Source: Paracoccaceae bacterium
Lineage (GTDB): Bacteria; Pseudomonadota; Alphaproteobacteria; Rhodobacterales; Rhodobacteraceae
Assembly (NCBI GenBank): GCA_009773055.1
Contig: WOUW01000018.1
Location: 1-32,091, forward strand
DNA: 32,091 bases
Direction of reading: 5' to 3'
Position numbers and translations under genes: made by a program. The notes under the pieces were generated by a model. It had not been told where the DNA came from. It did not search any database and worked only from the letters and a program-made list of their open reading frames with translations. Shown here in pieces: positions 26,659 to 32,091 of this stretch; within the stretch, counting starts at the first letter, position 1, and each line of letters opens with the position of its first letter.

Positions 26659-27744
26659 ATGACGGAAACACAGGCTGAGGTTCGGGCCGAGGTTCGGCTG
26701 CCGACGACTGAGCTTCGCGACGATCTGCCGTTCTACACCCGGACACTGGGTTTTCGGCTGGACATGATTTTTCCCGCAGACAACCCCGAGGTCGCGGTGT
26801 TGTCCGGCCATGGCCTGCGCCTGCGGATCGAGAAGGGCGCTGCCGAGGCCCCCGGCACCCTGCGCCTGCTGACCGATGACCCGGCTTTTGCCGGGGGTGC
26901 CAAGCGGCTGACCGCGCCGAACGGCACGCGGATCGAGATCGACGCGTTGAACCCTCCGGTCGTCACGCCTGCGACCGAACATGCCTTTGTGGTGCGCCGC
27001 CTTGCCGACCAGGCCCCCTGGGTAATCGGGCGGGCGGGGATGGAATACCGCGATCTGATCCCGACCCGTCTGGGCGGCGCGATGATCGCCAGCCACATCC
27101 GGGTGCCGGACGGCCCGGTGCCGGACATGGTGCATTTCCACAAGGTCGGCTTTCAGCTGATCTTCTGCGTCGCGGGTTGGGTCGATGTGCTGTATGAGGA
27201 TCAGGGCGGTATCCGCCGCATCCATGCCGGGGACTGTTTCATCCAGCCGCCCGGCATCCGGCACAAGGTGCTGCACTCCGAAGGCGTGCAGGTGGTCGAA
27301 ATCGGGGTCCCGGCGGATCACGTCACCGAAATCGACCACGAGATGAAGCTTCCAACGAACCATTACCGCCCCGACCGCGAATGGGACGGCCAGCGCTTTG
27401 TGCATGACATCGGCGCCGAGGCAGCCTTTCACGCCTTCCGTATTCCAGGCTTTGAGGCACGGAACACCGGCATCCATGCCGCGACTAAAGGCGTCGCCTC
27501 GGTCATGGTGGCCCGGCCTGTGGGCGAGGCGCCCTGGACCGTACATGACGGCGACATTCTTTTCACCTTCGTGATGACAGGCGGAATGACGCTGGAAGGC
27601 GAAGGCAAGGACCCCTTCCGGCTTTCCCCGGGGGATGCCTTCGTGATCCCGCCGGGGATGGCCACCCGCTACAGCGAGGCGACCCCGGACCTGCAACTTC
27701 TGGAAGTGACCCTGCCCGGCAATCCGGCGACGCGGGTTCTTTGA
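26659..27744 (+). CDS. VOC-cupin-cupin fusion protein
   Basis: A 361-residue protein in three parts. Residues about 7-95 look like one glyoxalase/VOC half (LRDDLPFYTRTLGFRLDMIF, DNPEVAVLSGHGLRLRIEKG). The first cupin (about 130-225) has probable metal ligands His159 and His161 (VHFHKVGFQ), Gln166 in place of the usual Glu, and His202 in PPGIRHKVL. The second cupin (about 275-355) keeps the fold motif GDAFVIPPGMATRY but lacks the histidines. No substrate is known. ATG 26659 has GGGGAA 5 nt upstream; the much longer open frame would read through the maeB promoter palindrome and is rejected. It is divergent from maeB and 84 nt upstream of cdd, but a possible operator before cdd suggests separate control. 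Confidence 0.72.
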   Translation: MTETQAEVRAEVRLPTTELRDDLPFYTRTLGFRLDMIFPADNPEVAVLSGHGLRLRIEKGAAEAPGTLRLLTDDPAFAGGAKRLTAPNGTRIEIDALNPPVVTPATEHAFVVRRLADQAPWVIGRAGMEYRDLIPTRLGGAMIASHIRVPDGPVPDMVHFHKVGFQLIFCVAGWVDVLYEDQGGIRRIHAGDCFIQPPGIRHKVLHSEGVQVVEIGVPADHVTEIDHEMKLPTNHYRPDREWDGQRFVHDIGAEAAFHAFRIPGFEARNTGIHAATKGVASVMVARPVGEAPWTVHDGDILFTFVMTGGMTLEGEGKDPFRLSPGDAFVIPPGMATRYSEATPDLQLLEVTLPGNPATRVL

Positions 27745-27778
27745 TCCGCTTGCAGAAAGCGCGCTGTCGGACCACACT

Positions 27779-27794
27779 CTGACCAAATGGTCAG
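27779..27794. promoter_or_regulatory. CTGACCA/TGGTCAG palindrome before the nucleoside operon
   Basis: CTGACCA (27779-27785) and TGGTCAG (27788-27794) are perfect arms around AA, with another CTGACCA at about 27804-27810. It lies 35-50 nt upstream of the cdd ATG in an 84 nt gap. It is a good candidate operator for the salvage operon; the TGGTC/GACCA half-site is typical of GntR-family sites, but the regulator is not in the window. Confidence 0.5.
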
Positions 27795-27828
27795 GGATCG
27801 TGCTGACCAGAAGATCGGGGAGAATGCG

Positions 27829-28221
27829 ATGACGCTTCGGGAGGCGGCAACGGCGGTCAGGGAACGGGCCTATGCGCCCTATTCGCGGTTCAAGGTGGGG
27901 GCGGCGCTGATGTCCACGACCGGCGCGGTGCATGTGGGCTGCAACGTCGAAAACGTGGCCTACCCGGAGGGCACCTGCGCCGAGGCCGGGGCGATTGCAG
28001 CCATGATCGCGGCGGGGGACACCCGGATCGCCGAGGTTTGCGTCATTGCCGACAGCCCCGAACCCGTGCCCCCCTGCGGCGGCTGCCGCCAGAAGATCGC
28101 CGAATTCGCCGGGCAGGAGGTGAAGGTCACGCTTTGCACGACGGACGGCAAGAAGAAGGTGATGACGGTGGCCGAGCTTCTGCCCGGCGTCTTTACCTCC
28201 GCGCATATGGACCGGGCATGA
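27829..28221 (+). CDS. cdd: Cytidine deaminase
   Basis: A 130-residue homotetrameric-type cytidine deaminase that converts cytidine and deoxycytidine to uridine and deoxyuridine. The zinc and catalytic residues are Cys50 and Glu52 in GTCAEAGAI, and Cys83 and Cys86 in PPCGGCRQKI. The N-terminal AYAPYSRFKVGAAL and NVENVAYPEG bind substrate. ATG 27829 has GGGGAG about 6 nt upstream; a GTG at 27787 in the same frame lies inside the palindrome and lacks support. It is the first gene of the pyrimidine and purine nucleoside salvage operon and its stop overlaps deoA by ATGA. Confidence 0.92.
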   Translation: MTLREAATAVRERAYAPYSRFKVGAALMSTTGAVHVGCNVENVAYPEGTCAEAGAIAAMIAAGDTRIAEVCVIADSPEPVPPCGGCRQKIAEFAGQEVKVTLCTTDGKKKVMTVAELLPGVFTSAHMDRA

Positions 28222-29528
28222 CCGACGCGCGCCAGATCATCGCGGCGATCCGGGACGGCAGGCGGCCAAAGCCCGAAGACCTGCGCTGGTTCGCAATGGG
28301 CCTTGCCTCGGGCGATGTGACGGATGCGCAGGCCGGGGCCTTTGCGATGGCGGTCCTCCTGAAAGGTCTGTCCGAGGAAGGCCGGGTCGCGCTGACCAAG
28401 GGGATGCGCGACAGCGGCAAGGTCATGGCCTGGGATCTGCCCGGTCCGGTGGTGGACAAGCATTCCACCGGCGGGATCGGCGATTGCACCTCGCTTTTGC
28501 TGGCCCCTGCTTTGGCGGCTTGCGGGGCTTATGTGCCGATGATCTCGGGCAGGGGTCTGGGGCACACAGGTGGAACGCTCGACAAGCTGGAAGCAATCCC
28601 GGGCTTTCGGACCGGGCTGACCGAGGCGGCGTTGCGCAAGCAGATGACGGATGTGAAATGCGCCATCGTCGCGGCCTCGGCTGACCTCGCCCCGGCGGAC
28701 AAACGGCTGTATGCGATCCGCGATGTGTCAGGGACGGTGGAAAGTATCGACCTGATCACGGCGTCGATCCTGTCGAAGAAGCTGGCGGCGGGGCTGGAGG
28801 CGCTGGTGCTGGATGTGAAGTGCGGCTCGGGAGCTTTCATGAAGACGCCCGAACGTGCCGAGGCCCTGGCGCGGTCGCTGGTGACGACGGCGCAGGGGGC
28901 AGGGTGCATGACCAGTGCCTTGATCACCGACATGTCGCAGCCCTTGGCGACGGCAGCAGGCAATGCTCTGGAAGTGATCGAGGTGATGGAGACGCTGACC
29001 GGAACCTCGGTCAATGTCGCGTTGTGGGATGTAACGGTGGCGCTCGGCGGCGAGGTGCTGGCGCTGGCGGGGCTTGCCAGTGACGCGGCGGATGGCGAGG
29101 GCCGGATTGCGCAGGCGCTGGAATCTGGCGCTGCGGCAGAATGCTTCGGGCGGATGGTCGTGGCGCAGGGCGGGCCGGCTGATTTCGTGGAACGTTGGCC
29201 GGACAGGCTGCCCTCGGCCCCGGTGATGCTGGAGGTGCCAGCGCTTGCCGACGGCTATGTCACGCAGATCGATGGCGAGGCGCTGGGCCTTGCGGTGGTG
29301 CATCTGGGCGGGGGCCGGTTGCGCGAAGGCGACCGGGTGAACCCCTCGGTCGGATTGTCGGACCTGGCCGGGGTCGGCGAGGAGGCCGGGGCAGGTGTGC
29401 CTTTGGCGATGGTCCATGCCGTGACGGAAGATGCGGCGAAGGCGGCGGTCAGGGCGGTGCAGGCGGCCTATGTCATCGGCGCAGCACCTCCGGACGAGCC
29501 GCCCCTGGTGCAGAAGAGGATCAGCTGA
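28218..29528 (+). CDS. deoA: Thymidine phosphorylase
   Basis: A 436-residue pyrimidine-nucleoside phosphorylase that splits thymidine or deoxyuridine with phosphate into base and deoxyribose-1-phosphate. Phosphate and substrate motifs are KHSTGGIGDCTS (from residue 81) and SGRGLGHTGGTLDKLEAIPG, with VLDVKCGSGAFM further on. The length fits the DeoA family (~440). The ATG at 28218 overlaps the cdd stop; the open frame upstream lies inside cdd. Its stop overlaps deoB by one base (TGATG). Deoxyuridine from Cdd and deoxyribose-1-phosphate for DeoB make the operon a linear route. A deoC aldolase is not in this window. Confidence 0.94.
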   Translation: MTDARQIIAAIRDGRRPKPEDLRWFAMGLASGDVTDAQAGAFAMAVLLKGLSEEGRVALTKGMRDSGKVMAWDLPGPVVDKHSTGGIGDCTSLLLAPALAACGAYVPMISGRGLGHTGGTLDKLEAIPGFRTGLTEAALRKQMTDVKCAIVAASADLAPADKRLYAIRDVSGTVESIDLITASILSKKLAAGLEALVLDVKCGSGAFMKTPERAEALARSLVTTAQGAGCMTSALITDMSQPLATAAGNALEVIEVMETLTGTSVNVALWDVTVALGGEVLALAGLASDAADGEGRIAQALESGAAAECFGRMVVAQGGPADFVERWPDRLPSAPVMLEVPALADGYVTQIDGEALGLAVVHLGGGRLREGDRVNPSVGLSDLAGVGEEAGAGVPLAMVHAVTEDAAKAAVRAVQAAYVIGAAPPDEPPLVQKRIS

Positions 29529-30724
29529 TGCCCCGCGCTTTCCTGATCGTGATGGACAGCGTCGGTTGCGGCGGGGCACCCGATGCAGCTGCCTTTGGGG
29601 ATGAGGGGTCCAATACGCTGGGCCACATCGCGGCGGCCTGCGCCGAGGGACGGGCCGAGGTCGGTCGGTCGGGTCCTTTGCTGATGCCGCATCTCGATGG
29701 GCTGGGTCTTGGGGCGGCGATCCGGCTGGCCTCGGGCGCAGACGTGCCGGGCTTTTCTGCGGTGCCTTCGGGGCTGTGGGGCGCGGCGACCGAAGTGTCG
29801 AACGGCAAGGATACTCCGTCCGGACATTGGGAGCTGGCGGGGGTGCCGGTACCCTGGGACTGGACCTATTTTCCCGACACCGTGCCCGCTTTCCCGGATG
29901 ATCTGGTGGCCGAGGTCTGCCGGTTGGCGGGGGTTTCCGGGATCCTGGGGAACTGCCATGCCTCGGGTGTGCCGATCATCGCTGAGCACTGCGAGGAACA
30001 CCTGCGGACCGGCTGGCCGATCTGTTATACCAGCGCGGACAGCGTCTTCCAGATCGCTGCGCATGAAGAGGTGTTCGGGCTGGAGCGGCTGTTGAAGCTG
30101 TGCCACGACCTTGCCCCGATGCTGCACGCCCGGAAGGTCGGGCGCGTCATCGCGCGGCCGTTCACTGGCGGGTGTGGCGACTTCAAGCGGACCTCGAACC
30201 GCAAGGATTTCGCCATCGCTCCGCCCGCGCCGACGCTGCTGGACTGGGTCGCCGGGGCCGGGCGCGCGACGCATGCCATCGGCAAGATCGGTGACATCTT
30301 TTCGATGCGCGGGATCGGCAAACTGCACAAGGGCAAGTCCGACGCAGACCTTTTCGAACATCTCGTTCGCCTCGGGGCCGAGGCCGAGGACGGTTCCTTG
30401 ACCTTTGCAAATTTCGTGGAGTTCGACACGCTTTACGGTCACCCCCGAGACGTCTCTGGCTATGCCCGCGCGCTGGAATGGTTCGACGCCGGTTTGCCCC
30501 GGTTCTTTGCGGCGCTGCGGCCCGGCGACCTGGCGATCTTCACGGCAGACCACGGCAACGACCCGACCTTCCCCGGGACGGAACACACGCGTGAGCGGGT
30601 GCCGCTGGTCGGCTGGGGGGCTGGCGCGCTTGACATCGGATTGCGCGGGTTCGTCGATGTGGGGGCGTCGGTGGCTGGGCATCTGGGCGTGGCGGCACAG
30701 GGGCCGGGGCGGAGTTTCCTGTGA
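29528..30724 (+). CDS. deoB: Phosphopentomutase
   Basis: A 398-residue alkaline-phosphatase-fold mutase that interconverts (deoxy)ribose-1-phosphate and (deoxy)ribose-5-phosphate. The N-terminal metal site is VMDSVGCGGAPDA, and the phosphorylated Thr30 is in EGSNTLGHIAA. Other hallmarks are EVSNGKDTPSGHWELAG, YTSADSVFQIAAHE, RPFTGG and the C-terminal metal cluster FTADHGNDPTFPGTEHTRER. The start overlaps the deoA stop. A GC hairpin and a conserved-looking AT-rich block separate it from add, so expression of the distal genes may be tuned there. Confidence 0.94.
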   Translation: MPRAFLIVMDSVGCGGAPDAAAFGDEGSNTLGHIAAACAEGRAEVGRSGPLLMPHLDGLGLGAAIRLASGADVPGFSAVPSGLWGAATEVSNGKDTPSGHWELAGVPVPWDWTYFPDTVPAFPDDLVAEVCRLAGVSGILGNCHASGVPIIAEHCEEHLRTGWPICYTSADSVFQIAAHEEVFGLERLLKLCHDLAPMLHARKVGRVIARPFTGGCGDFKRTSNRKDFAIAPPAPTLLDWVAGAGRATHAIGKIGDIFSMRGIGKLHKGKSDADLFEHLVRLGAEAEDGSLTFANFVEFDTLYGHPRDVSGYARALEWFDAGLPRFFAALRPGDLAIFTADHGNDPTFPGTEHTRERVPLVGWGAGALDIGLRGFVDVGASVAGHLGVAAQGPGRSFL

Positions 30725-30731
30725 CTGGCCC

Positions 30732-30784
30732 CCGGGGGCGCTTCGCCCCCCGGACCCCCAGAGGATATTTGGGAACAGAAGAAA
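30732..30784 (+). repeat. Intergenic hairpin plus GAGGATATTT block, repeat-like
   Basis: CCGGGGGCG (30732-30740) pairs with CGCCCCCCGG (30744-30753), with one bulged C and a CTT(CG)-type loop. ACCCCC and then GAGGATATTTGGGAACAGAA (30761-30780) follow. This combination resembles an intergenic element I have seen repeatedly in Rhodobacteraceae genomes; that is recollection, since only one copy is in this window. It lies wholly within the 73 nt deoB-add gap. Confidence 0.45.
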
Positions 30785-30797
30785 TCAGGAGCGTTTC

Positions 30798-31775
30798 GTG
30801 AGCGGATTGCCCAAGGTCGAACTGCATCTGCATCTGGAGGGCGCGGCACCTCCGGCCTTCATTGCAGGGTTGGCGCAGGAGAAGCATCTGGACATAAGCG
30901 GCGTCTTCGATGAGCAGGGGAACTACCGCTACAAGGACTTCTGGGATTTCCTGAAGGTCTATGAGGCGGCGACCTCGGCCCTGCAGTCGCCACGAGACTA
31001 TCAGCGGCTGGTTCTGGCAGTGCTGGAGGAGTCCGCAGCGTCGGGCGTGATCTATTCAGAGACCTTCCTGTCGCCCGATTTTTGTGGCGGGCGGGATGTC
31101 ATTGCCTGGAAGGAATACCTGCATGCGATGCAGGAAGCGGCGGATCAGGCAGAGCGGGAGATGGGCATCACCCTGCGCGGTGTCATCACCTGCATCCGGC
31201 ATTTCGGACCTGACAGGGCGCGCGAGACAGCGCGGTGCGCGGCAGAAACGGCAGGCGACTGGATCGTGGGCTTCGGCATCGCGGGGGATGAAAAGATCGG
31301 GTCGCCCAAGGACTTTCGCTGGTCGTTCGATTGCGCGCGCGAGGCGGGTCTTGGGCTGACCGCTCATGCCGGGGAATGGGGTGGGCCAGAGAGCGTGCGC
31401 GACGCGGTGCGTGATCTTGAGGTGGAGCGGATCGGCCATGGCGTGCGGGCGATCGAGGACCTGGCGCTGGTAGACGAGTTGGCCGAAAAGGGGATCGTGC
31501 TGGAGGTCTGCCCGGGGTCGAACGTCACGCTGGGGATCTATCCCGGTTTCAAGGCGCATCCGATTGCCGAACTGGATCGGCGCGGGGTGAAGGTCACGGT
31601 CTCGACCGACGATCCGCCATTCTTTCATACCACCATGGCGCGGGAATATGAGGAGTTGCACAAAGCCTTCGACTGGGATGAGGGGCAATTCCGGCGGATC
31701 GCGCGCCAGTCGCTTGACGCGGCCTTCTGTGATGCCGATACCAAGGTAAGGATCGCGAAGCGCTTGGAGGCCTGA
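30798..31775 (+). CDS. add: Adenosine deaminase family protein
   Basis: A 325-residue metal-dependent deaminase predicted to convert adenosine (or deoxyadenosine) to inosine. The zinc HxH is in VELHLHLEG near the N-terminus. TAHAGEWGGPESV supplies a zinc His and the catalytic Glu, IGHGVRA follows, and STDDPPFF carries the Asp pair. Some members of this subfamily act on adenine instead, and the DPPFF loop leaves that open. The GTG start at 30798 is chosen because AGGAG lies about 6 nt upstream and MSGLPKVELHLHLEG matches family N-termini; the frame is open back into deoB. It ends immediately before upp. Confidence 0.87.
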   Translation: MSGLPKVELHLHLEGAAPPAFIAGLAQEKHLDISGVFDEQGNYRYKDFWDFLKVYEAATSALQSPRDYQRLVLAVLEESAASGVIYSETFLSPDFCGGRDVIAWKEYLHAMQEAADQAEREMGITLRGVITCIRHFGPDRARETARCAAETAGDWIVGFGIAGDEKIGSPKDFRWSFDCAREAGLGLTAHAGEWGGPESVRDAVRDLEVERIGHGVRAIEDLALVDELAEKGIVLEVCPGSNVTLGIYPGFKAHPIAELDRRGVKVTVSTDDPPFFHTTMAREYEELHKAFDWDEGQFRRIARQSLDAAFCDADTKVRIAKRLEA

Positions 31776-32091
31776 ATGCTGGATCACCTGACTGTTGTCA
31801 GCCACCCTCTGGTCCAGCACAAGCTGACCCTGATGCGCGAAAAGGACACCTCGACGGCAAGCTTTCGCAAGCTTCTGCGCGAGATCAGCCTGCTTCTGGC
31901 CTACGAGGTTACCCGCGAACTGCCGATGACCCTGCGGCGGATCGAGACGCCGCTGGAGGAAATGGACGCCCCCGCGATCGAGGGCAAGAAACTGGCGCTG
32001 GTCAGCATCCTGCGGGCGGGAAACGGGCTGCTGGATGGTATCCTGGAGCTTGGCCCTGCAGCGCGGGTGGGGTTCGTGGGCCTGTACCGCG
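31776..32091 (+). CDS. upp: Uracil phosphoribosyltransferase (partial, 3' end outside window)
   Basis: The first 105 codons of UPRT, which makes UMP from uracil and PRPP. The sequence [20 protein letters not shown], then [31 protein letters not shown] and [20 protein letters not shown] are all characteristic of Upp. The PRPP-binding loop near the C-terminus lies beyond the window edge. ATG 31776 directly follows the add stop, with GGAGG at 31766-31770 inside add. As last visible gene of cdd-deoA-deoB-add-upp it recycles the uracil released by the phosphorylase. Confidence 0.93.
   Translation, partial: MLDHLTVVSHPLVQHKLTLMREKDTSTASFRKLLREISLLLAYEVTRELPMTLRRIETPLEEMDAPAIEGKKLALVSILRAGNGLLDGILELGPAARVGFVGLYR

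Overview
The window is GC-rich chromosomal DNA of an alphaproteobacterium, most likely a member of the Rhodobacteraceae. Supporting signs are the glpR-glpD-glpSTPQUV glycerol import layout known from alphaproteobacteria, a Rhodobacter-style porin, a GGDGF-type NAD kinase, a malic enzyme fused to a phosphotransacetylase-like domain, TTTGCAAA motifs of the kind bound by PccR in Rhodobacter sphaeroides, and dense packing with many 1-4 nt start/stop overlaps. I see no phage, insertion sequence, CRISPR array, rRNA or tRNA.

Layout. Positions 3-1293: the 3' end of an unidentified gene, then a probable glycosyltransferase. Positions 1290-12724: a nearly complete glycerol catabolism locus. A GlpR-type repressor is divergent from glpD (glycerol-3-phosphate dehydrogenase). 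The ABC importer follows (two ATPases, two permeases, a small membrane protein and a periplasmic binding protein), then a hairpin and palindrome cluster, then glpK and an overlapping iron-type alcohol dehydrogenase. Glycerol would be imported by GlpSTPQUV, phosphorylated by GlpK and oxidised to dihydroxyacetone phosphate by GlpD. Positions 12840-15206: a 58-residue membrane protein, a YbfF-like esterase, a tail-anchored-looking protein and a DUF817 membrane protein. Positions 15207-17633: a visibly less GC-biased segment with a non-coding stretch, an unrecognised helical protein and a porin.

Positions 17697-18972 hold glyA (serine hydroxymethyltransferase), which is broken. About eight conserved codons are missing and the frame shifts, consistent with a deletion of about 20 nt; both flanks are otherwise intact. 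NAD kinase follows (19181-19948). On the minus strand, 20047-22013 encodes an HPt protein overlapping a LuxO/NtrC-type sigma-54 response regulator with no sensor kinase beside it. Then come prpE (propionyl-CoA synthetase) and maeB (malic enzyme). On the plus strand a VOC-cupin-cupin protein precedes a nucleoside salvage operon, cdd-deoA-deoB-add-upp; upp is cut by the window edge.

Most of the window is ordinary catabolic and housekeeping DNA, and I do not see a clear new defence or mobile system. The points most worth following are the glyA lesion, the asymmetric ATPase sites predicted for the glycerol importer, a TTTGC-based site shared by prpE and the HPt/response-regulator operon, and several strong palindromes.
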